This document shows, piece after piece, positions 24,949 to 33,846 of a stretch of DNA of 64,000 nt. This stretch comes from an uncultured Clostridia bacterium. Lineage in GTDB: Bacteria > Bacillota > Clostridia > TANB77 > CAG-508. The stretch is from contig CALXVM010000001.1 of NCBI GenBank assembly GCA_944392105.1, positions 46,514 to 110,513 of the forward strand, written 5' to 3'. Position 1 is the stretch's first letter; every line of letters begins with the position of its first letter. The translations under genes were made by a program, and so were the position numbers. The notes under the pieces were generated by a model. The model searched no databases. It saw only the letters and a list, made by a program, of their open reading frames with translations, and was not told the origin of the DNA.

Positions 24949-24993
24949 GGACAGGTCATTTCTTCCCGATTTGGGAAATTAGGGACATATCAC
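24940..24993 (+). repeat. GGGACAGGTC dispersed repeat, copy R2
   Basis: Starts within the last codons of rimO and gives its GGA-AAT-TAG end. It is an almost exact inverted copy (one difference over about 54 bases) of R3 at 25175-25231, the two flanking a 180-base segment. Confidence 0.92.
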
Positions 24994-25029
24994 TAACAAT
25001 TTATATATTTAAATATAAAAACAAAAATA

Positions 25030-25135
25030 AAAAAGAGTATTATTTTTACGTTCGACTACGGACGCGGAGCTACTTAAAATTTGTGTAAACACAAATTTTA
25101 AGACCTTGTCTCACTACAAAATATTACTCTTTTTT
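25030..25135 (-). ncRNA. Candidate structured element X, copy 1
   Basis: Read on the minus strand: outer stem (GAGTA-TATTTT type, 11 of 12 paired plus A/T extension), a small TTGT-AGTGAG-ACAA hairpin, AGGTCT, a 13-bp hairpin CTTAAAATTTGTG/CACAAATTTTAAG, then TAGCTCCGCGTCCG and TAGTCGAACG before the closing arm. A copy at 61.5 kb keeps the loop sequences while both long stems change on both sides. It lies downstream of rubrerythrin between repeats R2 and R3. RNA, terminator or mobile palindrome cannot be separated by eye. Confidence 0.55.
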
Positions 25136-25174
25136 TTTATATAAATAATTTGTTTTTTATTAAATCTAGAAATA

Positions 25175-25231
25175 GTGATCTGTCCCTAATTTCCCAAATC
25201 GGGAAGAAATGACCTGTCCCTAATTTCCTAA
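25175..25231 (-). repeat. GGGACAGGTC dispersed repeat, copy R3
   Basis: Inverted copy abutting the rubrerythrin stop codon. Read on the minus strand it begins TTAGGAAATTAGGGACAGG directly after TAA. Forms a near-perfect inverted pair with R2. Confidence 0.92.
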
Positions 25232-25765
25232 TTAATAATTTTCTGCGTTTACTTCGAAGTAAGCTTGAGGATGTTTACAAACTGGGCAAATTTGTGGAGC
25301 TTCTGTGCCAACATGTATATGACCACAGTTTCTACATTTCCAAACTGTAATACTTCCTTTTTTAAATACTTCTCCATTACCTAAGTTGTCTATTAATTTT
25401 CTATATCTTTCCTCATGATGTTTTTCTACTTCTGCAATTCCTCTAAATGTAGCAGCTATTTCTGTAAATCCTTCTTCGTCAGCGATTTTAGCAAAGTTTG
25501 CGTACATATCTGTCCACTCGTAATTTTCTCCAGCAGCTGCAGAATGTAAGTTTTCCATAGTATTTCCGATTCCATTTAGATATTTAAAATGAAGTTTTGC
25601 ATGTTCTTTTTCATTTTCTGCAGTCTCTAAAAATATAGCTGCAATTTGCTCATATCCTTCTTTTTTTGCTACACTAGCGAAATATGTGTATTTGTTTCTA
25701 GCTTCTGACTCTCCAGCAAAAGCTGCTTTTAAGTTAGCTTCAGTTCTTGATCCTTTTAATTCCAT
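25232..25765 (-). CDS. rbr: Rubrerythrin
   Basis: 177-aa non-haem iron protein that reduces hydrogen peroxide in anaerobes. N-terminal ferritin-like four-helix domain carries the diiron ligands in [37 protein letters not shown] and [14 protein letters not shown]-terminal rubredoxin domain has CRNCGH and CPVCKHP. Full length. Start ATG follows TAGGAGG. An inverted repeat TGAGAACTATTCTCA just upstream fits control by PerR or Fur. feoB follows on the same strand 103 bases further right, but rbr has its own promoter. Confidence 0.96.
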   Translation of the reverse strand: MELKGSRTEANLKAAFAGESEARNKYTYFASVAKKEGYEQIAAIFLETAENEKEHAKLHFKYLNGIGNTMENLHSAAAGENYEWTDMYANFAKIADEEGFTEIAATFRGIAEVEKHHEERYRKLIDNLGNGEVFKKGSITVWKCRNCGHIHVGTEAPQICPVCKHPQAYFEVNAENY

Positions 25766-25789
25766 ACTAATTTCCTCCTAAAATAAATT

Positions 25790-25804
25790 TGAGAACTATT
25801 CTCA
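25790..25804 (-). promoter_or_regulatory. PerR/Fur-like operator of rubrerythrin
   Basis: TGAGAACTATTCTCA is a 7-1-7 inverted repeat with TGAGAA/TTCTCA arms, close in form to PerR and Fur boxes. It lies at or just after the predicted transcription start, where a repressor would block initiation. PerR control of rubrerythrin is known in clostridia; here it is inference. Confidence 0.6.
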
Positions 25805-25815
25805 TTTTCAAAATA

Positions 25816-25844
25816 ATAATATACCATTGGAATTAAAAAGTCAA
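25816..25844 (-). promoter_or_regulatory. SigA promoter of rubrerythrin
   Basis: Minus strand TTGACT (25839-25844), 17-base spacer, TATTAT (25816-25821). Confidence 0.65.
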
Positions 25845-25867
25845 TGATTAATTGCTATAATTATTCA

Positions 25868-27982
25868 TTATATTTGCACAATATTCCATATAGCAGTAGT
25901 TACCATACATAATATAATTCCACAAATGCTTGGAATTATAAAAGAAAGAACGGTCCATTTTAAACTACCAGTTTCTTTTTTTATGGTCATTAAAGTAGTT
26001 CCACATGGAAAATGTAGTAATGACAAAATCATTATATTAATTGCGGTAAGAAGAGTCCAACCATTTTCTATTAAAATTTGTGATATATCTGCTAAATTTT
26101 CTAAATGTAGTAAAGTACCAGTTTTAGCATAACTCATTAAAATTATTGGAAGAACAATTTCATTTGCAGGTAAGCCTAATATAAATGCAGTAATAATGTA
26201 TCCGTCTAATCCTAAAAGCTTTCCAAACGGATCAAAGAAATTAGCTACATATGTTAAAATGCTTATATCATTTATTTGAATATTGGCGAATAACCAAATA
26301 ACAAGTCCGGCAGGTGCTGCAATAGATATTGCTCTACCTAATACAAAAATCGTTTTATCAAAAATTGACCTTACTATTACTTCTAAAATTTTAGGCTTTC
26401 TGTAAGGCGGAAGCTCTAAAGTAAAAGATGATGGTAGCCCTTTTAATATTGTTTTAGAAAGAAGCTTAGAGACTATAAGAGTCATAAATACTCCCAAAAC
26501 AATTACTAGTAGTACCACTATTGTAGCAATTATTGAAGAAGAAAATCCGCCAGCTATTCCTCCAAAAAATATAGTTGCAATTGTAATTAAAAATGGAAAT
26601 CTACCATTGCAGGGAACAAAGCAATTTGTTAATATTGCAATCAATTTTTCTCTTGGTGAATTTATAATTTTTGTTCCAACAACACCTGCAGCATTACAAC
26701 CAAATCCCATGCACATAGTAAGAGCCTGTTTTCCGGAAGCACATGCCTTTTTAAAAAATTTGTCTAAGTTAAAAGCAATTCGTGGAAGATACCCTAAGTC
26801 CTCTAAAATTGTAAATAACGGAAAAAATATAGCCATCGGAGGCAACATAACTGCTATAACACATGTTAAGGTAGAATATACACCATCAATTAAAAGACTT
26901 GTAAGCCAAGCGGGTGAACCTATATAATTTAAGAAAGACAATAGCTTTTCTTGTATATATGCAAAAAAACTAGATAAGAGCTCAGATGGATAATTTGCTC
27001 CTACAATTGTAAGCCAAAATATTAAACCTAAAAACAATAACATAATTGGTATTCCATATTTTTTAGAAGTTAATATTTTATCGGCTTTTCTATCTATATT
27101 ACTATAACTACCTTTGTTATATGAACAAACACTTTTAGCAAGCATTTCGGCATTAAAAAAGATTTCTGAAATAATTTTATCATTAAAAGTTTCTTTTTTA
27201 ATATTGCTCTTTTCTAATCTGGAATATACCAAATTTAAAGCTTTTAAAATTTCATTTGAAGATAAGTTAATATTTAGTTGTTCGCTAATTGAAGTTAAAA
27301 TTTTTGCATCTCCTTCAATTAGTTTAATAGAAATCCATCTAGCTAAATAACTATGTGCATTAGTTAATTGTTTGTGGATAAGTGGCTCCAAAATTTCAAT
27401 ACTTTCCTCAATAGCAACTCCATAATTTAATTTTATAGGAGAAAGATGTATTTTTTTAGTACATATATTTTCTACTTGACTCATTAAACTTTTTAAAGTT
27501 TTCTTACTTTTTGCAATGGTTCCAACTACAGGGATACCAAGACGTTTAGACAATAAGTCCAAATTTATATTAATACCTTTTCTCTTTGCTTCATCTAGTA
27601 AATTAACACAAAGAATAACATTAGGAGTTATTTCCAAAGATTGATAAACTAAGTTTAAATTTCTTTCCAAACATGTAGCATCAACTACAATTAAAAGTGC
27701 ATCTGATTTACCAAAACATATACAATTACGTGCAATTTCTTCTTCCTCAGAATGTGACATTAAAGAATATGTACCAGGCAAATCTATTAAACGATAATTC
27801 TTATTTTTATAATTACATATACCACTGGCATTTTCTACAGTTTTTCCAGGCCAGTTACCAGTATGCTGATGCATACCAGTTAATGCGTTAAAAATTGTAG
27901 ACTTACCAACATTAGGGTTTCCTACTAAAGCGATAGTATAGTTGGCAGAATTTATTTTTTCTATATTTTTGTTAAAAAGCAT
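25868..27982 (-). CDS. feoB: Ferrous iron transporter FeoB
   Basis: 704-aa membrane Fe(II) transporter. N-terminal G domain: GNPNVGKSTIFNALTG, the G2 region HQHTGNWPGKTVE, DLPGTYSL, then the helical regulatory domain to about residue 300. The membrane part has the two Gate regions with GFGCNAAGVVGTKII and a C-terminal segment containing LPANEIVLPIILM. Length is standard. I place the start at ATG 27980-27982, 12 bases after AGGAGG; TTG 27988 at 6 bases is an alternative. Lies 71 bases after feoA in the same direction. Confidence 0.95.
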   Translation of the reverse strand: MLFNKNIEKINSANYTIALVGNPNVGKSTIFNALTGMHQHTGNWPGKTVENASGICNYKNKNYRLIDLPGTYSLMSHSEEEEIARNCICFGKSDALLIVVDATCLERNLNLVYQSLEITPNVILCVNLLDEAKRKGININLDLLSKRLGIPVVGTIAKSKKTLKSLMSQVENICTKKIHLSPIKLNYGVAIEESIEILEPLIHKQLTNAHSYLARWISIKLIEGDAKILTSISEQLNINLSSNEILKALNLVYSRLEKSNIKKETFNDKIISEIFFNAEMLAKSVCSYNKGSYSNIDRKADKILTSKKYGIPIMLLFLGLIFWLTIVGANYPSELLSSFFAYIQEKLLSFLNYIGSPAWLTSLLIDGVYSTLTCVIAVMLPPMAIFFPLFTILEDLGYLPRIAFNLDKFFKKACASGKQALTMCMGFGCNAAGVVGTKIINSPREKLIAILTNCFVPCNGRFPFLITIATIFFGGIAGGFSSSIIATIVVLLVIVLGVFMTLIVSKLLSKTILKGLPSSFTLELPPYRKPKILEVIVRSIFDKTIFVLGRAISIAAPAGLVIWLFANIQINDISILTYVANFFDPFGKLLGLDGYIITAFILGLPANEIVLPIILMSYAKTGTLLHLENLADISQILIENGWTLLTAINIMILSLLHFPCGTTLMTIKKETGSLKWTVLSFIIPSICGIILCMVTTAIWNIVQI

Positions 27983-28053
27983 AAACAACAAGAGCCTCCT
28001 ACAAAAGATAATAAAAATAGTTTATTTTTTAAATGTTTTTTGCAAATAAGATA

Positions 28054-28278
28054 TTAAGCAACATATATGTTTTTGGTATCTTCTATTCTTATAGCTATAA
28101 TAGTTCCTCGTACTTCGTAAGCTATTAATTCTCCTGCAGGGCTTAATAAAACAGGTGTAATTATAGCACCTTCTACTAAACCAAAGTCTAATAGTCTTCT
28201 TTTTAATGAACCTGTGCAGTTTAATGACTTAATTTTAACAGAAGTATTTAATTTTATCGTATCTAGAGATGTTTTCAT
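28054..28278 (-). CDS. feoA: FeoA-family protein
   Basis: 74-aa SH3-like small protein that supports FeoB. The pattern VKIKSLNCTGSLKRRLLDFGLVEGAIITPVLLSP..LIAYEVRGTIIAIR is typical, including the LxxxGLxEG turn. First gene of feoA-feoB, divergent from dut. The ribosome binding site AAGGAA lies in the loop of an inverted repeat. Confidence 0.93.
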   Translation of the reverse strand: MKTSLDTIKLNTSVKIKSLNCTGSLKRRLLDFGLVEGAIITPVLLSPAGELIAYEVRGTIIAIRIEDTKNIYVA

Positions 28279-28281
28279 AAG

Positions 28282-28305
28282 TTTTTATCATTCCTTTGAT
28301 TAAAA
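28282..28305 (-). promoter_or_regulatory. Inverted repeat around the feoA ribosome binding site
   Basis: On the minus strand TTTTAATCA-AAGGAA-TGATAAAAA: 8 of 9 positions pair, with the Shine-Dalgarno in the loop. Could be a regulator site (iron-box-like AT-rich arms) or an RNA hairpin presenting the site. Confidence 0.4.
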
Positions 28306-28390
28306 TTACTATTATATTTTATGTGGAATATTGTAAAAAGTGATTCGTTATAATATAATAAAGAAAATCAAAAAAGAAAGGAAGAAAAAC

Positions 28391-28852
28391 ATGGAAAAAG
28401 TAAGAGGATTTGAAGTAGCAAAAGGATTTGAAGATAAAAATATTAACTTACCAGAGAGAAAAACAAAATATTCAGCAGGATATGACATTGAGGCAGCAGA
28501 AGACTGCATAGTACCTGCATTTAAGTTAGGACAAGCTCCAACATTTATAAAAACAGGTATAAAAGCATATATGCCAGAAGATGAATATTTAATGTTATGT
28601 AATAGAAGTTCAAACCCAAAGAAAAAGGGATTGGTTATGGCAAATGGTGTTGGAATAATAGATAGTGACTATTATGAAAATGTAGATAATGATGGTCATA
28701 TAATGTTTACATATTTTAATATAAAAGATGAAGATGTAGAAATAAAAAAAGGTGAATGTATTGGTCAAGGAATATTCTTAAAATTCAATACAGTAGATAA
28801 TGACAATGCCCAAAATGAAAGAACAGGTGGATTTGGCTCAACTAGAAAATAA
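28391..28852 (+). CDS. dut: dUTP diphosphatase
   Basis: 153-aa trimeric dUTPase converting dUTP to dUMP. Conserved motifs: SAGYDIEAAED, NRSSNPKKKGLVMANGVGIIDSDYYEN and the C-terminal arm ERTGGFGSTRK that closes over the nucleotide. Motif 2 is the form RSSNPKKKGL rather than the common RSGLA. Start ATG at 28391 follows GAAAGGAAG; upstream in-frame codons to 28340 lie in the promoter region. Followed by a strong terminator. Confidence 0.93.
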   Translation: MEKVRGFEVAKGFEDKNINLPERKTKYSAGYDIEAAEDCIVPAFKLGQAPTFIKTGIKAYMPEDEYLMLCNRSSNPKKKGLVMANGVGIIDSDYYENVDNDGHIMFTYFNIKDEDVEIKKGECIGQGIFLKFNTVDNDNAQNERTGGFGSTRK

Positions 28853-28950
28853 AAAAATGACTGACTAGTATTGGTAACATAAAACAACAAAAAAATAAAA
28901 ATTATAAAAGCTTTGCACGACAATGGATTTATGTAAAAATATAAAAAAAT

Positions 28951-28983
28951 AAATGGTAAAAGTTTTGACTTTTGCCATTTTTT
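28951..28983 (+). terminator. Terminator after dut
   Basis: 13-bp stem AAATGGTAAAAGT with ACTTTTGCCATTT (one G.T pair), loop TTTG, then T-run. Its right arm overlaps the -35 of the carD promoter. Confidence 0.9.
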
Positions 28984-28993
28984 ATAGTATAAT
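28965..28993 (+). promoter_or_regulatory. SigA promoter of carD
   Basis: TTGACT (28965-28970), 17-base spacer, TATAAT (28988-28993). Shares bases with the dut terminator. Confidence 0.8.
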
Positions 28994-29073
28994 AGAAGTG
29001 TAGTTGAAAGAGAGAAAAGACCCTTCCTAACTCAATAGAACAACATAAAATATTGAAAGGAGCTGATACTTAC

Positions 29074-29652
29074 ATGTTTAATGTAGGAGATAAAATTGTA
29101 TATCCAATGCACGGAGCTGGAACAATAGATGCAATAGAAAACAAAAATATTTTAGGAGAAGAACAATCTTATTATGTAATAAAAATGCCTGGTGAAGTTA
29201 AGGTAATGGTTCCAACAGAAAAGGCAGAACAAATAGGAGTTAGAAGTGTTATAAATAAAGAAGAGGCAAATAAAGTTATTTCAGTTTTAGAGCATAACGA
29301 AACAGAAATGTCACAAAATTGGAATAAAAGATATAGAGACAATATGGATAAAATGAAGAGCGGAGATATATATGAGGTAGCAGATGTAGTAAGAAACCTA
29401 GCTTTTAAACAAAAAGAAAAAGGTAGCTTATCTACAGGAGAAAAGAAAATGTTTTCAAATGCTAAACAAATTTTAATAAGCGAATTAGTTTTAGCAGAAC
29501 ATGCTTCAGCAGAAGAAGTAGAACAATTAATAGACAATAAAATAAATGTTTCATTTGATGAATATAAAGTTCCTCACGAAGAAACAAACTTAAGTAATAA
29601 TGCAGTAAATAAATTTATTCCATTCAACAACGAAGGAACAACAAATGTGTAA
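29074..29652 (+). CDS. CarD-family transcription regulator
   Basis: 192-aa protein. N-terminal RNA-polymerase-interacting domain (FNVGDKIVYPMHGAGTIDAIE..YYVIKMPGEVKVMVPT, residues 1-55) and a helical C-terminal DNA-contacting domain with WNKRYRDNMDKMKSGDIYEVADVVRNL, the CarD signature. Members bind the beta subunit and stabilise open complexes at promoters such as rRNA. Start ATG 29074 has GAAAGGAG; TTG 29053 precedes that site. A basic tail of about 25 residues is poorly conserved-looking. Lies just before dnaG-sigA. Confidence 0.9.
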   Translation: MFNVGDKIVYPMHGAGTIDAIENKNILGEEQSYYVIKMPGEVKVMVPTEKAEQIGVRSVINKEEANKVISVLEHNETEMSQNWNKRYRDNMDKMKSGDIYEVADVVRNLAFKQKEKGSLSTGEKKMFSNAKQILISELVLAEHASAEEVEQLIDNKINVSFDEYKVPHEETNLSNNAVNKFIPFNNEGTTNV

Positions 29653-29687
29653 ATTAGTAAAAACTCAATATTAAAGTGTTACATAAG

Positions 29688-29736
29688 TGCACCACGTTTA
29701 GTAATATAATAAAAACTAAGCGGAGGTGCATTTTTT
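29688..29736 (+). terminator. Terminator between carD and dnaG
   Basis: TGCACC..CGTTTAGT pairs with ACTAAGCG..GGTGCA (one G.T pair and an internal loop), followed by six T. Separates carD from the dnaG-sigA operon. Confidence 0.88.
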
Positions 29737-29795
29737 AGAAGGATTTAACCATTTTATGTCGAATAATATTAATATATGAAGAAAGGTAAATAAAA

Positions 29796-31574
29796 TTGTT
29801 TAGATATAGTGATGAAGTTATTGAAGAAGTTAAAAGTAGTAATGATATAGTAGATGTAATTTCTCAGTATGTGACTTTAAAGAGAAGTGGAAGAAACTTT
29901 TTTGGTTTATGTCCATTTCATAAAGAAAAGTCACCTTCTTTTTCTGTCTCTCCAGACAAGCAAATATTTCACTGTTTTGGTTGTGGAGTAGGTGGAAATG
30001 TTATACATTTTGTAAGCAAAATAGAAAATATTTCATTTGTAGAAACAATGGAATTGCTTGCAAATAGAGCAGGAATTACACTCCCAACTTTAAATAATAA
30101 TGAAGATGACAAAACATTAAGACTAAAGTCAAGAGTTTATGAAATAAACGAAGCAGTTGCCCAGTTTTATCACGAAAACTTATACAAGCCAACATCAAAA
30201 ACTGCACAGGAATATGTAAAAAAAAGACGCTTAGATAATAAAACATTAAAAACATTTTCTATAGGCTATTCTGGTAATTTTGATGATACATATAAATTTT
30301 TAAAAAATAAAGGCTTTACAGACGAAGAAATTTTGGCATCAAGCTTAGTGGCAAGAAGTAAAAATGGTGGATTTATAGATAAGTTTAGAAACAGACTTAT
30401 GTTTCCAATTAAAGATGTAAGAGATAGAGTTATTGCATTTGGAGGAAGAGTCTTAGATGACAGTAAACCTAAATATATAAATTCGCCTGAAAATATAGTT
30501 TATAGTAAAGGAAGGCATTTATTTGGGCTTAATGTTGCAAAAAAGGGAGATTGCAAAAAAATCTTAATAGTTGAAGGTTATATGGATGCAATTTCTTTAT
30601 ATCAAAGAGGAATTACTAATGTAGTTGCATCACTTGGAACAGCTCTTACAGAAGCACAAGGCAGACTTTTGCGAAGAAGTTGTGAGCAAGTAATACTAGG
30701 GTATGATGCAGATGGAGCTGGACAAGCAGCAATTATAAGAGGTATGGACATTTTACAAGATTTAGGCTGTGACATAAGAGTGCTTCAGATACAAGGAGCA
30801 AAGGACCCAGACGAATTTGTTGTAAAATACGGGCCAGATAAATTTAAGTATTATATGGATAGAGCCATATCATTAGTAGAATTTAAAGTTAAAGTACTAA
30901 AAAAAGAGCTAAATATAGAAAATGTAAATGACAAAATTAAATTTTTAAATCAAATAGCTAAATTACTTTCTAAAATAACAAATAGTGTTGAAAGAGAAAT
31001 TTACATAGATAAAATAGCAAAAGATTATGAAATTTCAAAAGAAGCAATACAAGCCGAGATAAACAAACTAATTTATTCAAATAATACAGGGGCAAAAGTT
31101 TTACAAAGACCAGTAAAAACTCAAGTTGTTAATGAATCTGTGCAAAAAGTGGACGAAGCAACAACAAAAAGAGAAAATATGGTGATTTATCTTTTAATAA
31201 ATTATCCAGAAAATAGTTATAACAAATTAAAAAATATATCAGTTGATAACTTTAAAAATGAAATAAACAAAAATATTGTAAAAAAATTGTATGAGCAATT
31301 AGAAAAAGGAAATATTAATACTAATGATGTCATGAATTGGTTTGAAGATACAGAAACAATCAATCATTTATCAGAAATAATGTCATATGATTTTGAAATT
31401 TCAGATGTGGATAAAGCTATAGATGATGTAATATTTACCTATAAGAAAGAAAGTTTAGTTAATAGAAGAAATACTATACTAAAAGAAATAGAGAGCGTTC
31501 AAAATGTAGAAGAAAGACAAAATCTTGAAAAAGAATTAAATGATGTTATTATACAACTGGCTAAAATGAAATAG
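29796..31574 (+). CDS. dnaG: DNA primase DnaG
   Basis: 592-aa replication primase. Zinc-binding domain with CPFH, then HCFGC (residues about 38-64); RNA polymerase domain with Toprim motifs [12 protein letters not shown] and [10 protein letters not shown]-terminal helicase-interaction domain from about residue 430. TTG start, with GAAAGG upstream and no better ATG; the N-terminal text [22 protein letters not shown] aligns with the family start. Ten bases before sigA, the usual macromolecular-synthesis pairing without rpsU. Confidence 0.95.
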   Translation: MFRYSDEVIEEVKSSNDIVDVISQYVTLKRSGRNFFGLCPFHKEKSPSFSVSPDKQIFHCFGCGVGGNVIHFVSKIENISFVETMELLANRAGITLPTLNNNEDDKTLRLKSRVYEINEAVAQFYHENLYKPTSKTAQEYVKKRRLDNKTLKTFSIGYSGNFDDTYKFLKNKGFTDEEILASSLVARSKNGGFIDKFRNRLMFPIKDVRDRVIAFGGRVLDDSKPKYINSPENIVYSKGRHLFGLNVAKKGDCKKILIVEGYMDAISLYQRGITNVVASLGTALTEAQGRLLRRSCEQVILGYDADGAGQAAIIRGMDILQDLGCDIRVLQIQGAKDPDEFVVKYGPDKFKYYMDRAISLVEFKVKVLKKELNIENVNDKIKFLNQIAKLLSKITNSVEREIYIDKIAKDYEISKEAIQAEINKLIYSNNTGAKVLQRPVKTQVVNESVQKVDEATTKRENMVIYLLINYPENSYNKLKNISVDNFKNEINKNIVKKLYEQLEKGNINTNDVMNWFEDTETINHLSEIMSYDFEISDVDKAIDDVIFTYKKESLVNRRNTILKEIESVQNVEERQNLEKELNDVIIQLAKMK

Positions 31575-31584
31575 GAGGTATAAT

Positions 31585-32979
31585 ATGAAAAAGAAAGAAG
31601 ATAAGGTAGAAGAAGTTGTAAAAAATGACGAAGATACAGTAAAAAAAGAAAATAAAAAGAAAGTTGCTAAAAAAACAGCAGACAAAGAAGAAAAAGTAAA
31701 GGAAAATGACAACATAAAGAAAGAAGAAGCAAAAAAAGATACTAAGCAAGGCCAAAAAGAGACAAAAGAAGACATAAAAGACGAAAAGAAAGAAAAAGAA
31801 GAAAAAACTAAAAATGTTGTAGAGAGTAAAGAACAAGCTCCTAATAAAGAGAAAGAGAAAAAAGTAGAAAATAAAAGCGAAAATAATAGTGTAAAAAATG
31901 CAGAGCAGGAAAAAGTAATGAACATAATAAAAAAAGCAAAAGAAAACGGAAAAATTACTTATGGAGAGCTTGCTAATGAATTAGATGATACAAGTCCAGA
32001 GCAACTTGATAAAATATTTGATACTTTTGAAGATTTAGGTGTTGATATAAAAGATAGTGATGATTTAGACATAGAGCCAGATATTGACGACTTAGAAGAA
32101 GTAGAGAATATAAAAGTAGAAGATGTAGACCTTACCAATATGGATGGGGTTAGTATTGATGACCCTGTTAGAATGTATTTAAGAGAAATAGGGAAAATAC
32201 CTCTATTAACATATGACGAAGAGTTAGATTTAGCCAAAAAAATATTAACTGGAGATGAAGAAGCAAAACAAAAACTTGCAGAATCAAACTTAAGGCTAGT
32301 TGTAAGTATAGCAAAAAAATATGTAGGAAGAGGAATGCTATTTCTAGACTTAATTCAAGAAGGAAATATGGGATTAATAAAAGCAGTAGAAAAATTTGAC
32401 TATACAAAAGGATATAAATTTAGTACTTATGCAACATGGTGGATAAGACAAGCTATAACAAGAGCAATTGCAGATCAAGCAAGAACAATAAGAATACCAG
32501 TTCATATGGTAGAAACAATAAATAAATTAATAAGAACTTCAAGACATTTATTACAAAAAAATGGACGTGAACCTACTCCAGAAGAAATTGCAGAAGAAAT
32601 GGAAATTCCAGTAGAAAAAGTAATGGAAATACAAAAAATAGCACAAGACCCTGTATCATTGGAAACACCTATAGGAGAAGAAGACGATAGCCACTTGGGA
32701 GATTTTATCCAAGATGATGACAGTCCAGCACCACAAGACTCTGCAGCATATACAATGCTTAAAGAACAACTAAACGATGTAATGGGAACATTAACTTCAA
32801 GAGAAGCAAAAGTATTAAGACTAAGATTTGGTCTAGAAGACGGAAAAGCAAGGACACTTGAAGAAGTTGGAAAAGAATTTAATGTAACAAGAGAAAGAAT
32901 TAGACAAATAGAAGCAAAAGCATTACGCAAGCTAAGACACCCAAGCAGAAGCAAAAAATTAAGAGACTACATGAATTAG
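31585..32979 (+). CDS. sigA: Primary sigma factor SigA (RpoD)
   Basis: 464-aa housekeeping sigma factor. A long Lys/Glu-rich N-terminal extension (residues 1-110) precedes region 1.1 ([21 protein letters not shown]). Regions: 1.2/2.1 [18 protein letters not shown]; 2.3-2.4 [20 protein letters not shown]; 3 [13 protein letters not shown]; 4.2 [31 protein letters not shown]. The extension is unusually long and charged compared with Bacillus SigA (about 370 aa). Start has AGGAGGT. The stop codon lies at the edge of a dispersed repeat. Confidence 0.96.
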   Translation: MKKKEDKVEEVVKNDEDTVKKENKKKVAKKTADKEEKVKENDNIKKEEAKKDTKQGQKETKEDIKDEKKEKEEKTKNVVESKEQAPNKEKEKKVENKSENNSVKNAEQEKVMNIIKKAKENGKITYGELANELDDTSPEQLDKIFDTFEDLGVDIKDSDDLDIEPDIDDLEEVENIKVEDVDLTNMDGVSIDDPVRMYLREIGKIPLLTYDEELDLAKKILTGDEEAKQKLAESNLRLVVSIAKKYVGRGMLFLDLIQEGNMGLIKAVEKFDYTKGYKFSTYATWWIRQAITRAIADQARTIRIPVHMVETINKLIRTSRHLLQKNGREPTPEEIAEEMEIPVEKVMEIQKIAQDPVSLETPIGEEDDSHLGDFIQDDDSPAPQDSAAYTMLKEQLNDVMGTLTSREAKVLRLRFGLEDGKARTLEEVGKEFNVTRERIRQIEAKALRKLRHPSRSKKLRDYMN

Positions 32980-33030
32980 GAAATTAGGGACAGGTCCCAA
33001 CTTCCAGATTTGGGAAATTGGGGACAGGTC
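32975..33030 (+). repeat. GGGACAGGTC dispersed repeat, copy R4
   Basis: AATTAGGAAATTAGGGACAGG begins at the last codon of sigA and includes its TAG; a second GGGAAATTGGGGACAGGTC unit follows after a TTCC spacer. Confidence 0.9.
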
Positions 33031-33067
33031 AGAAATGTAAAAAAATCCCAAATGTAAATTGTATACG

Positions 33068-33096
33068 TTGACAAGCCTAGAAAATTATGTTAAACT
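33068..33096 (+). promoter_or_regulatory. Promoter of the 112-aa gene
   Basis: TTGACA (33068-33073), 17-base spacer, TAAACT (33091-33096). The start would be near 33103, so the split ribosome binding site lies within the transcript. Confidence 0.65.
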
Positions 33097-33120
33097 ATAT
33101 ATAGTGTTTATAAAAATGAA

Positions 33121-33154
33121 GGGAAGGTATATAACTTTTAAGTTATAGAAAAAT
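33121..33154 (+). promoter_or_regulatory. Ribosome binding site split from start by a hairpin (gene at 33155)
   Basis: GGGAAGG at 33121-33127 is 27 bases from the ATG. The gap holds the perfect inverted repeat TATAACTT-TT-AAGTTATA (33130-33147). Excluding it, 2 + 7 bases remain, a normal spacing. A promoter upstream at 33068 supports transcription of the whole leader. Confidence 0.65.
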
Positions 33155-33493
33155 ATGAGTGTTTTAGAAAAAGTAAAAAAAGGATTAAATAAATTTTGGG
33201 AAGATTTAGGACAAGACGTATATGATGAAGACGAAAATGATTTCCCAGCAGATATAAAAGATGAACTTTTATCATCAAAAAATGGAAAAGTTGCAGAACT
33301 AGAACAAGCACAAGAACAATTATGGGAATCAAAACCAACAAAACGTTCAAAACTTGCTAGTGAGTTAATCGTGCATGAGGATGGTACAATTAAAGGTCAA
33401 GAAGAAAAAGTGGAAGGAAAAGAAGAAAAGCAAAAATCTACTAGAGGAAGAAAACCAAAACAACAGCAAGGAGAAAAAGAAATTACAGATTAA
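33155..33493 (+). CDS. Small charged protein of unknown function with AT-hook-like tail
   Basis: 112-aa soluble protein, not recognised. N-terminus is amphipathic (VLEKVKKGLNKFWEDLGQDVYDEDEND), the middle is acidic and Gln-rich, and the C-terminus is basic with TRGRKPKQQQ, which resembles an AT-hook core (GRKP). The latter could bind AT-rich DNA, but short Lys-rich tails are common in this genome. Lies between sigA and tRNA-Met with its own promoter. Its ribosome binding site is separated from the ATG by a palindrome. Confidence 0.65.
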   Translation: MSVLEKVKKGLNKFWEDLGQDVYDEDENDFPADIKDELLSSKNGKVAELEQAQEQLWESKPTKRSKLASELIVHEDGTIKGQEEKVEGKEEKQKSTRGRKPKQQQGEKEITD

Positions 33494-33637
33494 ATTTAGT
33501 ATAAATAACAAATAATAAAATTTAATTAGATATATATTTGTATAAACAATATTTAAATTAATTGCAAAATTAAAATACAGCTTGTAAAAATAAAAAATTT
33601 GGGTAAATTCTAAAAGTAAAATATAGTTTATAAAAAG

Positions 33638-33671
33638 TTTGTCAAGAAAATTTATAATTTTTCTTGACAAA
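33638..33671. promoter_or_regulatory. Palindrome overlapping the tRNA-Met promoter
   Basis: 13-bp perfect inverted repeat TTTGTCAAGAAAA / TTTTCTTGACAAA, loop of 8. Its right arm contains the -35 TTGACA of the tRNA promoter and its left arm the mirror -35 for the other strand. Terminator of the upstream gene or operator. Confidence 0.5.
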
Positions 33672-33692
33672 TTATATTTATGCAAGTATAAT
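33664..33692 (+). promoter_or_regulatory. Consensus SigA promoter of tRNA-Met
   Basis: TTGACA (33664-33669), 17-base spacer, TATAAT (33687-33692); both boxes exact. Start near 33699, ten bases before the tRNA. Confidence 0.88.
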
Positions 33693-33708
33693 AATACTTA
33701 CGTGATAT

Positions 33709-33785
33709 GGCGACGTAGCTCAGTTGGCTAGAGCATTCGGTTCATACCCGAAGGGTCATGTGTTCGAATCACATCGTCGCTACCA
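33709..33785 (+). tRNA. tRNA-Met (anticodon CAT), elongator type
   Basis: 77 bases including an encoded CCA. Acceptor stem GGCGACG with CGTCGCT (G.T first pair), D-loop TAGCTCAGTTGGCTAGAGC, anticodon arm TTCGG-TTCATAC-CCGAA, variable loop GGGTC, T-arm with TTCGAAT. The anticodon stem lacks the three G-C pairs of initiator tRNA, and the body is that of elongator tRNA-Met rather than the lysidine-modified tRNA-Ile. Confidence 0.95.
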
Positions 33786-33805
33786 ATGTTTTAATAAATG
33801 TACAG

Positions 33806-33846
33806 AAATAGCATATTTCAATGAATTTGAGATATGCTATTTTTAT
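33806..33846 (+). terminator. Terminator after tRNA-Met
   Basis: AAATAGCATAT-TTCA pairs with TTGA-ATATGCTATTT (one wobble), followed by T-run. Confidence 0.88.

Noticed and set aside
24940..25231. CRISPR array
   Set aside because: Only two inverted copies with a single middle segment; no regular direct repeats or spacers.
33709..33785. tRNA-Ile with modified CAT anticodon
   Set aside because: Anticodon stem TTCGG/CCGAA and body match elongator tRNA-Met.
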